Origin: an uncultured Bacteroidota bacterium
Lineage (GTDB): Bacteria > Bacteroidota > Bacteroidia > Flavobacteriales > Flavobacteriaceae
Direction: 5' to 3'
DNA: 64,000 nt
NCBI GenBank assembly: GCA_902535165.1
Contig: CACASE010000004.1
Span: forward strand, 29,490-93,489
Below are positions 53,271 through 61,850 of the stretch, piece by piece; the first letter of the stretch is position 1, and every line of letters begins with the position of its first letter. The translations under genes and the position numbers were made by a program. The notes under the pieces were generated by a model that ran no database searches, had not been told where the DNA came from, and worked only from the letters and a program-made list of their open reading frames with translations.

Positions 53271-54725
53271 GTGGCTGTGAACTGTAATAACGGAACTTTA
53301 AATGTCTATGTACCAGACCAAGACAATCCATGGAATATTTCGAAGGTTTTGTTTGTATTTAGGAGACTTGGTTTTAGTATAAAATTTAAAGAGGTTAAAA
53401 ATTATTTAGATTCTAATCCAAATGATTTAATTGACGAGCTCTTGGATCAGGCCCTAAATATGCCTGTTTCGCCAGATCCTGGATGGGCCAATTTTAATAA
53501 TGCAGACTTTTCAAGTTCTGGGAAAAATAGGGGTGCTTTTTTCCGCGATCACCAAAAAATAGTTTTTGAAGACTTCTTAAGCAATGGTTTGAGAGAAAGA
53601 TTAACTCTATTTTGGAGCAATCATTTCGTCACTGAGTATTACATGTACAATCATCCTGCATATACATTTAGATATTATAACAATCTTCAAAAATATGCGT
53701 TGGGCAACTTTAAAGAATTTGTTAGAAATATTGGATTAGATGATGCGATGCTTATGTACTTAAATGGGTATGAAAATAAAAATAATGCTCCCAATGAAAA
53801 CTATGCAAGAGAATTGTATGAATTATTTACTCTAGGTGAAGGAAATGGTTATAGCCAAGATGATATTACTGAAACCGCAAGAGCATTAACTGGATATAAC
53901 TCAAGAACAAATGGAGGTCCAATATCTTTTAACCCGAACAGATTTGATGATGGTGAAAAAACAATCTTTGGTAAAACCGGTAATTGGAATTATGATGATG
54001 TAATTGAAATTTTATTTGACGAAAAAAGCGATTTGATCGCAAATTTTATTTGCACTAAAATTTATAAACATTTTGTTAGCCCAGTTGTTAATGAGAATAT
54101 AATTTCTGAGTTGTCATCTGATTTTATTCAAAATAACTTCGAATTGTTACCAATATTTAAAAAATTATTTAAAAGTGAGCATTTTTTCAATGTTGATTCT
54201 AGTAATGTAATAATTAAAAGTCCAATTGATTTAATGGTTTTCATTGAAAAAGAATTTGATTTTATGAAGCCAAATAATTTTACCAATAATTTGACAAATT
54301 ATTTGAGAGCCAGAACAATGGATATGGGTCAACAAATTTTAAATCCAATTGATGTAGCAGGCTGGCAAGAAAATCATGATTGGATTTCCACTGGAACATT
54401 ACCCATGAGATGGGAGTTTGGTGATTATCTCCTAAATAGATATTATGCTGGAAATAAGGACCAATTTAGAACTCTTTTAAAGGATATGATTGGTGATAGT
54501 ATTGATAATGCTGAAAATATTGTAAAAACAGTGAAAGAATATATGTTTTGTAATTATGAAATTCAAGAAGATGAGTTGAATGATGCTGTTTCTATATTTA
54601 AAGGAGATATCCCTGACAACTACTTTGATGGGGGAGGATGGTCAATTAATGATAGTACTGTTCCAAAGCAATTTTATGACTTGCTTAGATTTTTTGTAAC
54701 ACTTCCAGAATATCAATTAAAATGA
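53271..54725 (+). CDS. DUF1800 protein
   Basis: A 484-residue DUF1800 protein with the family blocks VLFVFRRLGF (residues 26-35), RERLTLFWSNHFVT, NYARELYELFTLGEGNGYSQDDI and DVAGWQENHDWISTGTLPMRWEF. It starts at GTG; no signal peptide is visible, as in other members. DUF1800 and DUF1501 genes come in pairs throughout Bacteroidota and planctomycetes; their joint job is unknown. Its stop overlaps the DUF1501 start (ATGA, 54722-54725). Confidence 0.9.
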   Translation: MAVNCNNGTLNVYVPDQDNPWNISKVLFVFRRLGFSIKFKEVKNYLDSNPNDLIDELLDQALNMPVSPDPGWANFNNADFSSSGKNRGAFFRDHQKIVFEDFLSNGLRERLTLFWSNHFVTEYYMYNHPAYTFRYYNNLQKYALGNFKEFVRNIGLDDAMLMYLNGYENKNNAPNENYARELYELFTLGEGNGYSQDDITETARALTGYNSRTNGGPISFNPNRFDDGEKTIFGKTGNWNYDDVIEILFDEKSDLIANFICTKIYKHFVSPVVNENIISELSSDFIQNNFELLPIFKKLFKSEHFFNVDSSNVIIKSPIDLMVFIEKEFDFMKPNNFTNNLTNYLRARTMDMGQQILNPIDVAGWQENHDWISTGTLPMRWEFGDYLLNRYYAGNKDQFRTLLKDMIGDSIDNAENIVKTVKEYMFCNYEIQEDELNDAVSIFKGDIPDNYFDGGGWSINDSTVPKQFYDLLRFFVTLPEYQLK

Positions 54726-56329
54726 GTAAGAAATATATAAATTCTGAAAAACATCGCAAGGAGCACTCTAAATGGGACAGGAGAGGTTTTATGAAAGTTC
54801 TTGGATTGGCTGGTGCAGGATCTATTTCACTAGGCAATACAAATCTATCAGTGTTAAATTCAAATTTCATCACAAATGCACTTTCTGATTCAATATCTGA
54901 CAGAATACTTGTACTAGTTCGATTAAAAGGTGGTAATGATGGGTTGAATACAATTGTTCCACTGTCACAATATGATACTTATGTGTCTAAAAGACCAACC
55001 CTACATATTCCAAATAATAAAATAATTAAACTGGACGATAATCATGGAATACCTGATTATATGTCAAACTTGATGCCTTTTTGGAATGAAGGAAAAATGA
55101 AAATTGTGAATGGTGTCGGATATGAGAGTCAAAATTTATCTCATTTTACATCATCTGATTATTGGGCTACTGGCTCAACAAAAAAAAGTGACATGGTTTC
55201 TACTGGATGGTTAGGAAGATATTATGATGAGAAACACTTCGATTATAATATGAATCCACCTGAGAAGCCAATTGCCGTACAAATTGGAAGTAATGCAAAC
55301 CTAATTTTCAGTGGGGCTCAACGATCTTATGCTTTTGCTGTAGCAAATGAATCAAGACTTGAGAGAGTAGCAGAAAGAGGTGAGTTTTTTGGATTAGAAA
55401 ATCTCCCAGATTGTACTCATGGTGATCAATTAGAATATCTCAGGAGGGTTACTAATACAACTTACGATTATGCTAAAGTAATTAATGAAGCTTTTAAAAA
55501 TTCCACAGATTCAGACACGTATGATAACGAGATTGGATTGGAGAAGCAATTAAGATTAGTTGCAAGATTAATTAAAGGGGGATTAGGTTCTAAAATATAC
55601 ATGGTTTCTATTGGTGGATTTGATACCCATGGAAATCAATCATTAACACATGAAGTTCTTCTAACATATGTAGCAGATGCAATAAAGAAATTTTATGATG
55701 ATTTAAATTATGAGGGGTTAGATTCTAAAGTTCTTTCAATGACATTTTCAGAATTTGGCAGAAGAGTTAAAGAAAATGGTTCTCAAGGAACAGATCATGG
55801 TTCAGCTGCACCAACTTTATTATTTGGACCTCCTTTGAGAGGAAGTGGAATAATAGGTGAATGGCCAAGCTTAGATAATTTAAATAGAAGAGGTAACATG
55901 TATAATAGTATTGATTTTAGATCCGTATATCAAACAATTCTTAAAGATTGGTTGTGTGGTGATTCAGAATATATAGATAAGGCAATGCTTGGAAATGAGT
56001 ATGATGCATTAGGTCTTGGATTTAGTTGTAATGACTTAGATATTACAGATTATAATGATTTATTTAATTATCATCATCCAATTTATACTAATTCAAATAA
56101 TAAGATTAATTTGAATCTTAGAATAAAGCAAAGCCACAATGTGACAATTAGAGTTTATGATATCTTAGGTAGACATATCAGTACTGTTTTTGATGGTCAG
56201 TTAATGGGTGGTGAACATACATTTCCATTAAGCCATAACAGGGGTGGTAAAATTTCTTCCGGTCAATATTTTTATAGAATAGGAATTTCTGGTGGACAAA
56301 CTTTGAGTAAATCCTTTGTGGTCAGATAG
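54722..56329 (+). CDS. DUF1501 protein with Tat-like signal and T9SS sorting domain
   Basis: A 535-residue protein of the DUF1501 family (alkaline-phosphatase-like fold). The N-terminus has a twin-arginine motif (DRRGFMKVLG) and a hydrophobic stretch, suggesting folded export. The DUF1501 core includes LVRLKGGNDGLNTIVPL, LSHFTSSDYWATGS, VSIGGFDTHGNQ and FSEFGRRVKENGSQGTDHG. The last 80 residues are a type A T9SS C-terminal domain: NLRIKQSHNVTIRVYDILGR and GKISSGQYFYRIG. So Tat would bring it to the periplasm and the gldKLMN-type machine would secrete it. Convergent with the next gene, overlapping by 8 bases. Confidence 0.9.
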   Translation: MSKKYINSEKHRKEHSKWDRRGFMKVLGLAGAGSISLGNTNLSVLNSNFITNALSDSISDRILVLVRLKGGNDGLNTIVPLSQYDTYVSKRPTLHIPNNKIIKLDDNHGIPDYMSNLMPFWNEGKMKIVNGVGYESQNLSHFTSSDYWATGSTKKSDMVSTGWLGRYYDEKHFDYNMNPPEKPIAVQIGSNANLIFSGAQRSYAFAVANESRLERVAERGEFFGLENLPDCTHGDQLEYLRRVTNTTYDYAKVINEAFKNSTDSDTYDNEIGLEKQLRLVARLIKGGLGSKIYMVSIGGFDTHGNQSLTHEVLLTYVADAIKKFYDDLNYEGLDSKVLSMTFSEFGRRVKENGSQGTDHGSAAPTLLFGPPLRGSGIIGEWPSLDNLNRRGNMYNSIDFRSVYQTILKDWLCGDSEYIDKAMLGNEYDALGLGFSCNDLDITDYNDLFNYHHPIYTNSNNKINLNLRIKQSHNVTIRVYDILGRHISTVFDGQLMGGEHTFPLSHNRGGKISSGQYFYRIGISGGQTLSKSFVVR

Positions 56330-57101
56330 AATTAAAAATACTTTCCATCCTTTTCTCTTCTTCTTCTGCCAAATCTTTATCAACTAAAATTCTTCCACTG
56401 TGTTCATCAGTAATTAATTTTTTTCTCGATGCAATATCCAACTGAACTTGTGGAGGAATAACAAAAAATGAACCAGCTGACGCACCTCTCTCGACTGGGA
56501 CAACAGCTAACCCATTTTTAACGCTAGATCTTATTTTTTTGTAAGAGTTTAAAAGTGATTCATCAATTTTTGACTCGTACTCACTTGATTTTTTAATTAA
56601 TCCATTTTCCTCTTTTTCTGTTTCTTTCATTATAGCATCCAGCTCACCTTTCTTGTGTTTTAAATGCATATTTCTATCATCTTTTAATTCATTTGCTTCA
56701 GAAAGCTTCTCGTTTTTTTGTTCAATTTGAGCTTTAAGTTCGTTTATTTGCTTTTCAGAATATTCGATTTCAAGTTCTTGATACTCAATTTCCTTACTTA
56801 ATGATTCAAATGCTCTATTGTTTCTGACATTTTTTTGTTGATCATTATATTTTTTAATCATTGCTTTTGATTCTTCTATCTTATTCAATTTTTCTTTGAT
56901 TAGGTTTTCTAAATCAGCAATTTCACTATTAACTTTTTCGACTCTTACTTCAAGACCTGAAACTTCATCTTCAAGGTCCTGAACCTCAAGAGGTAATTCT
57001 CCTCTGACACTTCTTAATTTATCAATTCTTGAATCAATTAATTGAAGATCATATAGTGCTCTTAATCTTTCTTCAACAGAGTATTCGACTTTTTTTGCCA
57101 T
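56322..57101 (-). CDS. Coiled-coil protein of the C4-zinc-ribbon (DUF164) family, cysteines lost
   Basis: A 259-residue cytoplasmic protein that is mostly one long helical hairpin (about residues 8-190) like CT398/DUF164 proteins, followed by a C-terminal ribbon. In most relatives the ribbon holds two CxxC pairs. Here the matching positions read RGASAGSFF and TDEHSGRILVD, so all four Cys are replaced and zinc binding is not expected. The rest of the ribbon (IPPQVQLDIASRKKLI) is well kept. The role is unknown; some relatives bind secretion or flagellar proteins. It follows the Nif3 gene after one base. Confidence 0.86.
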   Translation of the reverse strand: MAKKVEYSVEERLRALYDLQLIDSRIDKLRSVRGELPLEVQDLEDEVSGLEVRVEKVNSEIADLENLIKEKLNKIEESKAMIKKYNDQQKNVRNNRAFESLSKEIEYQELEIEYSEKQINELKAQIEQKNEKLSEANELKDDRNMHLKHKKGELDAIMKETEKEENGLIKKSSEYESKIDESLLNSYKKIRSSVKNGLAVVPVERGASAGSFFVIPPQVQLDIASRKKLITDEHSGRILVDKDLAEEEEKRMESIFNSI

Positions 57102-57102
57102 T

Positions 57103-57885
57103 TCAATAATAATTTACAGGGTTTGTCCTAGTTTTTGCTATAACGCATGCAAACTTAGGAATTTTTTTATTAAGATAATTTAAAATAAGGTCCTTTGTGT
57201 ATTTTTCACTTTCGTAGTGTCCAATGTCAACTAATAATATTTTATTGTTCGATTTAAAAAAATCATGATATTTTAGATCAGCTGTAACATAACAATCTAT
57301 TTCATTAATTAATGCCTCTTCAATGGCAAAACTGCCAGATCCACCAAGAACACAGATTTTTTTTAATTTTTTTCCTCTAAAATTACTGTGCCTTATGTTA
57401 GATAAATCCATACTTGTTTTTAAATAATCTAAAAACTCAATTTCTGATAGTTCATCTTTCAATTCACCAATTATGCCCATACCAATGTTATCAACTCCAT
57501 TTTGTTTAATAAAAATATTAGGATTTATTAACTTTAATTTCTTAGAAATTTGATAACTCACACCTTTAGGATTATTATCAAGATTTGTATGTATACAATA
57601 CACATTCAAATTATTTTTAAGAGCCTTTTCGATGCATATATCGACGTACTCTTCCGAATTTAATTTACTTGAACCTTTATACATTAGAGGATGAAAAGTT
57701 ATAATGAGATTGTAATCCATATTAATAGCCTCATCGATAACTTTTTCTGTTACATCAATTGTAATTAAAGCACCATTAACTTCCGAATTTGGATTACCAA
57801 TTATAAGTCCTACATTATCAAAATCTTCAGAATTTTCTAAAGGAGACCATTCTTCAAGAAGATTTTGAATTTTTATTAATTTCAT
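57103..57885 (-). CDS. Nif3-like (YbgI/DUF34) dinuclear metal protein, short form
   Basis: A 260-residue protein of the Nif3/YbgI family, often labelled 'GTP cyclohydrolase 1 type 2' but without firm function. It is the short form without the ~100-residue middle insertion seen in many flavobacterial homologues. The metal ligands are mostly kept: DNVGLIIGNP, IITFHPLMYKG (where most have two His, here Phe-His), CIHTNLDN and VDIGHYESE. It leads a two-gene unit with the coiled-coil gene and diverges from lpxK over 40 bases, with TATATTTG (57906-57899) as likely -7 box. Confidence 0.88.
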   Translation of the reverse strand: MKLIKIQNLLEEWSPLENSEDFDNVGLIIGNPNSEVNGALITIDVTEKVIDEAINMDYNLIITFHPLMYKGSSKLNSEEYVDICIEKALKNNLNVYCIHTNLDNNPKGVSYQISKKLKLINPNIFIKQNGVDNIGMGIIGELKDELSEIEFLDYLKTSMDLSNIRHSNFRGKKLKKICVLGGSGSFAIEEALINEIDCYVTADLKYHDFFKSNNKILLVDIGHYESEKYTKDLILNYLNKKIPKFACVIAKTRTNPVNYY

Positions 57886-57925
57886 TGAAATTTTTTATCA
57901 AATATAAAATTTATATTTTCGTCAA

Positions 57926-58939
57926 ATGCCTCTATTGAGAATATTGCTAATTCCTTTTTCAATACTATATTACTTATTTCAACTAATAAGAAATAAATTA
58001 TTTGATTTAAATATTTTAAAAACAACAAAGTTTAATTTTCCAATAATTTCGATTGGAAATTTGTCAGTTGGAGGGACAGGCAAAACACCCTTAGCAAACT
58101 ATTTAATAACTAAACTTAAAAGTAAATACAACATAACTTTTTTAAGTAGAGGTTATATGAGAAAGAACTCTGGTTATATACTGGCAAATGAATATAGTTC
58201 GGTAAATGAAATCGGAGATGAGCCTTTTCTTGTAAAGCAAACCCACAATGATATATCAGTTGCAGTATGTGAAAATAGAGTCCATGGTATAAAAACTTCA
58301 ATAAAAAATAAAAATGAATCTAATCTTTTTATACTTGATGATGCATTTCAGCATAGAAGTCTGGAAGCTTCAATCAATATTGTACTTTCAAAATTTAATC
58401 AACCTTTTTTTAAAGATTTTATAATTCCAAGTGGAAAATTAAGAGAACCAGCTTCTGGTATCAAAAGGGCAAATATTATAATAATTTCAAAATGCCCACA
58501 TAATTTAAGTGAAACAACAAAAAATGATTTTGTTTGGAAAATTAACCCAAATTCTGATCAAAAAATATTTTTTACATCTATCAAATACGAAAATTATGTT
58601 CTTGGTAAATATCAATTGAATCATAAAAAAATATCAAAACAAGATGTCGTTCTTGTGACAGGAATTGCAGACAGTTCTACTTTGGAAAATTTTTTAAATA
58701 AAAAAAATATTGTTTTCAATCATTTAAAATTTAAAGATCACCACAGATATTCAAAGCAAGATGTTAATTTGATCAAGTCAAAATCAAAAAATAAAAATAT
58801 AATAACTACCAAAAAGGATTATTTTAAAATTTTAGAGATAGAAAATCTTGAAAATTTATTCTACCAAGACATTAATATTGAGTTTTTATTTAATGATGAA
58901 AAGAACTTTATAAAAGAGTTATATAAATTAATTAAGTAA
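57926..58939 (+). CDS. lpxK: Tetraacyldisaccharide 4'-kinase
   Basis: Phosphorylates the lipid A disaccharide at 4' on the inner membrane. The 337-residue protein has an N-terminal membrane-associated helix (MPLLRILLIPFSILYYLFQL) and the Walker A motif GNLSVGGTGKTP (near residue 42), followed by FILDDAFQHRSLEA with the catalytic Asp and the C-terminal TTKKDYFKI. Its presence shows a lipid-A-bearing outer membrane. It overlaps lipA tail to tail by 8 bases. Confidence 0.94.
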   Translation: MPLLRILLIPFSILYYLFQLIRNKLFDLNILKTTKFNFPIISIGNLSVGGTGKTPLANYLITKLKSKYNITFLSRGYMRKNSGYILANEYSSVNEIGDEPFLVKQTHNDISVAVCENRVHGIKTSIKNKNESNLFILDDAFQHRSLEASINIVLSKFNQPFFKDFIIPSGKLREPASGIKRANIIIISKCPHNLSETTKNDFVWKINPNSDQKIFFTSIKYENYVLGKYQLNHKKISKQDVVLVTGIADSSTLENFLNKKNIVFNHLKFKDHHRYSKQDVNLIKSKSKNKNIITTKKDYFKILEIENLENLFYQDINIEFLFNDEKNFIKELYKLIK

Positions 58940-59879
58940 TATGTTTTTGGGCTTTATAAGAAGATCTTACTAAAGGACCACTTTCAACATGTACAAATCC
59001 CAAATCTTCAGCAATTTTTTTATAAAATTTAAATTTTGAAGGATCAACAAAATTTTTAACTGGAAGGTGTCTTTTAGATGGTTGTAAATACTGTCCAATA
59101 GTCACTACATCTACATTTACATTTCTTAAGTCTTTAATTGTTTGAATCACCTCAGCATCTGTCTCTCCAAAACCTAACATAATACCAGATTTAGTTCTAT
59201 TTACACCTCGTGATTTCAGATAATTTAAAACTCCTAAACTTCTTTCATATCTTGCTTGTATTCTAACTTCTCTGGTTAGTCTCTTAACAGTTTCAATATT
59301 GTGAGAAATCACTTCAGGCATTACATCTATTATTCTATCTAGATGCTTGTGAATACCTTGGAAATCAGGAATTAATGTTTCCAATGTAATACCTGGATTA
59401 ATTCTCCTTATACTTTTGACAGTTTCAGCCCAGATTATTGATCCCATATCAGTTAAATCATCTCTGTCAACTGATGTGATTACGGCATGCTTTATGCCCA
59501 TTACTGAAATAGATTTAGCAACCTTTTCAGGCTCCTCCCAATCAACCTCTAGAGGCCTCCCTGTTTTAACTCCACAAAATCCACAAGACCGAGTACAAAT
59601 ATTTCCCAAAATCATGAATGTAGCAGTTCCTTCCCCCCAGCATTCGCCCATATTTGGACAACTTCCTGAGGAACAAATTGTATTTAATTTATATTTATCA
59701 ACTAGGCCTCTGAGATTAGAATATTTCTTACCGGTAGGAAGTTTAACTCTAATCCATTTGGGTTTTTTTACAAATGCTTTTTTATCCCCAGTGCTGATAA
59801 CTCTTTTAGATACACCAATGTCAAGATTAGTCCAACTTTTTGTTTCGTTATCATTTAATGAAATTGTTTTAGTTTCCAA
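58932..59879 (-). CDS. lipA: Lipoyl synthase
   Basis: A radical-SAM enzyme that inserts two sulfurs into protein-bound octanoate. The 315-residue protein has the auxiliary cluster motif CSSGSCPNMGEC, the radical-SAM CTRSCGFC and the C-terminal RSSYKA that supplies a Ser ligand to the auxiliary cluster. It starts at TTG (59879-59877). A consensus TATATTTG box on the minus strand (59904-59897) lies 17 bases upstream, so it is probably transcribed on its own as well as with the genes upstream. Works with lipB at 22.8 kb. Confidence 0.95.
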   Translation of the reverse strand: METKTISLNDNETKSWTNLDIGVSKRVISTGDKKAFVKKPKWIRVKLPTGKKYSNLRGLVDKYKLNTICSSGSCPNMGECWGEGTATFMILGNICTRSCGFCGVKTGRPLEVDWEEPEKVAKSISVMGIKHAVITSVDRDDLTDMGSIIWAETVKSIRRINPGITLETLIPDFQGIHKHLDRIIDVMPEVISHNIETVKRLTREVRIQARYERSLGVLNYLKSRGVNRTKSGIMLGFGETDAEVIQTIKDLRNVNVDVVTIGQYLQPSKRHLPVKNFVDPSKFKFYKKIAEDLGFVHVESGPLVRSSYKAQKHIT

Positions 59880-59912
59880 TTAGATTTAATTACATGCAAA
59901 TATATATTAATT

Positions 59913-61124
59913 TTAAATCAATGTTAGGTACCAAATTGAAAAAAATGAAAGAAAAATTATTCCTAAAATTGAATATATTTTCATTCCAATTTTTAGCTTA
60001 TGGTTCTTGGGCATGAATTCACTGTTGACCAATGAAAAATTAAGTATAGCATATATTGGGGCAGTAATAAATGAAAGTATTGTAGCAATCTTAACAAGAG
60101 TACCCATTTCAGACATTAAAAAAACAAAAATCATAAAAGTTCCAACAGAAAGTAGCACAAGCCAAAAAGTATATCCTGCTAATTTTTTGAAACCTAGTAA
60201 CTTTAAGGATTGATCCATTGCCCTTGGTGAAGCATCTAAACAGGTCAGAGTGGTGCTGAACATTGTTGTGAATGCAGCTAATGATATGAAAATAAACATT
60301 CCCTCGCCGAGATTTGAAGTATACAAATTAATTAATTGACCAGCGAACTCACCACCTTGATCTGAAAATTTTTCTCCGGATTCAAACATTACATAAGCAC
60401 CCAAACCTACAAAACAAACTCCAAGTATTACAGTTGTTAGATATCCTAATCTAAAGTCAAATAATGCAGTTTTATATTCGATTTTTTTATTAATTGACAT
60501 TTTTTCTTTAGTCCATATCGATTGCCAAATTGAAATATCAAGAGGAGCTGGCATCCAGCCCATAAAAGCTGCTAGAAATATAATTCCCTCAAAATTATCA
60601 GGGATAATTTGGGCTATTCCTATTGATGAGTTTGAATTAAAACTTGCATAAAAAACAGCTGTAATAGTTGATATTGCAAGAACCAATATGATAGCTTTTA
60701 TTAAGTTATCAAGAACTCGATATTTTCCAATTATCAAAATCAATAAACAACTAATTATAATTATACCTGACCAAATAGTAATATTTGATGAAATCCCAAA
60801 CAATTCAATAGCTAAACCAGCAGTGACAATAGTTACTGCAGCTTGGATAGTAAAAATTGTGACAATAGATAATAGTAGGTATATAAATAAAACATAGTTG
60901 CCTATCTTTTTATAGCCGTCTAACAATGTTTCACCTGTGGCATGTGTATATTTTGTTCCAAACAAAAAAAATGGATATTTAAATAAATTACATAAGATTA
61001 ATGCCCAAATTAAACCAAATCCAAACTCAGCACCAGCTTTAGTAGATTGAACAAGATGCGATACACCAATTGCAGCTCCTGCAAAAAGTAATCCTGGTCC
61101 TAATTTTTTTAGATATTTAATCAT
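59913..61124 (-). CDS. Nramp-related transporter with altered metal site
   Basis: A 403-residue, ~11-helix protein of the Nramp superfamily. Helix 1 (LLFAGAAIGVSHLVQST) aligns with the canonical helix, but the metal-binding DPGN reads GVSH (residues 20-23); helix 6, usually ending MPH, reads MGWMPAPLDIS. The Asp, Asn and His that bind Mn/Fe are therefore gone. The group is annotated as 'Nramp family divalent metal transporter' in flavobacteria, but its cargo is open. The gene overlaps the sigma-factor stop by 8 bases and is in the murB unit. Confidence 0.85.
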   Translation of the reverse strand: MIKYLKKLGPGLLFAGAAIGVSHLVQSTKAGAEFGFGLIWALILCNLFKYPFFLFGTKYTHATGETLLDGYKKIGNYVLFIYLLLSIVTIFTIQAAVTIVTAGLAIELFGISSNITIWSGIIIISCLLILIIGKYRVLDNLIKAIILVLAISTITAVFYASFNSNSSIGIAQIIPDNFEGIIFLAAFMGWMPAPLDISIWQSIWTKEKMSINKKIEYKTALFDFRLGYLTTVILGVCFVGLGAYVMFESGEKFSDQGGEFAGQLINLYTSNLGEGMFIFISLAAFTTMFSTTLTCLDASPRAMDQSLKLLGFKKLAGYTFWLVLLSVGTFMIFVFLMSEMGTLVKIATILSFITAPIYAILNFSLVNSEFMPKNHKLKIGMKIYSILGIIFLSFFSIWYLTLI

Positions 61125-61626
61125 TTTCTTTCAGCTTCTCACTCAGAAGTTTTTTGGCTCTGAAAATTTTTATTTTAGTTGTGTTAATTGGTTGATTCAA
61201 TTTTTTTGAAATTTCTTGTATTGATAAATCCTCAATATACCTATACTTTATCATGTCTCTGTACATAGGTTTTAATTCATCAATCTTAGAATTAAGATTA
61301 TCATAACTTTCCTTATTAATCATACTTTCCTCAGGGCTTAATTCAGAAACAATATTTTCAATTTTTTTAGAATTTACCTCTTTATATAGTAATTTCTTTT
61401 TCTTTAAGTAGTCGGAATAAGTATTTTTTGCAATGGAAATTAACCACGTTTTAAAATTATAGTTTGGATTATAGGTTTTAATTTTTTCAAACGCTTTTGA
61501 AAATGACTGGATTGTAATTTCCTCAGAAATATATTTGTTTGAAGTTTTTTTTAATAGGTAACTGTAGACATAATCCCAATTGGAATTTAAAAGCTTGTCA
61601 AATGACGGAAATTCTTCTTTCGACAT
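61117..61626 (-). CDS. ECF-type RNA polymerase sigma factor
   Basis: A 169-residue sigma-70 family protein with only region 2 (SEEITIQSFSKAFEKIK; FKTWLISIAKNTYSDYLKKK) and region 4 (YRDMIKYRYIEDLSIQEISKKL, then a recognition helix). No classical anti-sigma gene is beside it. The gene lies between the small Cys-rich membrane protein and the Nramp-like gene, in the same unit as murB, so its regulon may include envelope or metal genes. That link is inference. Confidence 0.9.
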   Translation of the reverse strand: MSKEEFPSFDKLLNSNWDYVYSYLLKKTSNKYISEEITIQSFSKAFEKIKTYNPNYNFKTWLISIAKNTYSDYLKKKKLLYKEVNSKKIENIVSELSPEESMINKESYDNLNSKIDELKPMYRDMIKYRYIEDLSIQEISKKLNQPINTTKIKIFRAKKLLSEKLKEND

Positions 61627-61641
61627 TATTGACCAGAAAAA

Positions 61642-61848
61642 TTAATTAAGATTCATTGTAGATTTCTTACATTCATTCTCATCAGGTAATTTTCCACAAA
61701 TTCCACATGGTTTACCATCATTATTCAAAAAAGGACTATTACTAGCACATGTTCCTGAAAATTTTCCATCTTTTTTCATGATAATTTTTATAGAAATTCC
61801 AGCAAATGCTAAACCCAAAAAAATAATTGTTATTATGTAAAGCTCCAT
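61642..61848 (-). CDS. Small membrane protein with Cys-rich tail
   Basis: A 68-residue protein: one transmembrane helix (residues 3-22), a basic spot (KIIMKKDGK), then a tail with four Cys in GTCASNSPF, KPCGICGKLPD and NECKKS. The pattern C-x(13)-C-x2-C-x(8)-C recalls NqrM (DUF539) proteins, which help assemble iron in Na+-NQR, but the match is loose. Its conserved place before a sigma factor in flavobacteria suggests it is a real gene. It starts 2 bases after murB. Confidence 0.7.
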   Translation of the reverse strand: MELYIITIIFLGLAFAGISIKIIMKKDGKFSGTCASNSPFLNNDGKPCGICGKLPDENECKKSTMNLN

Positions 61849-61850
61849 TT

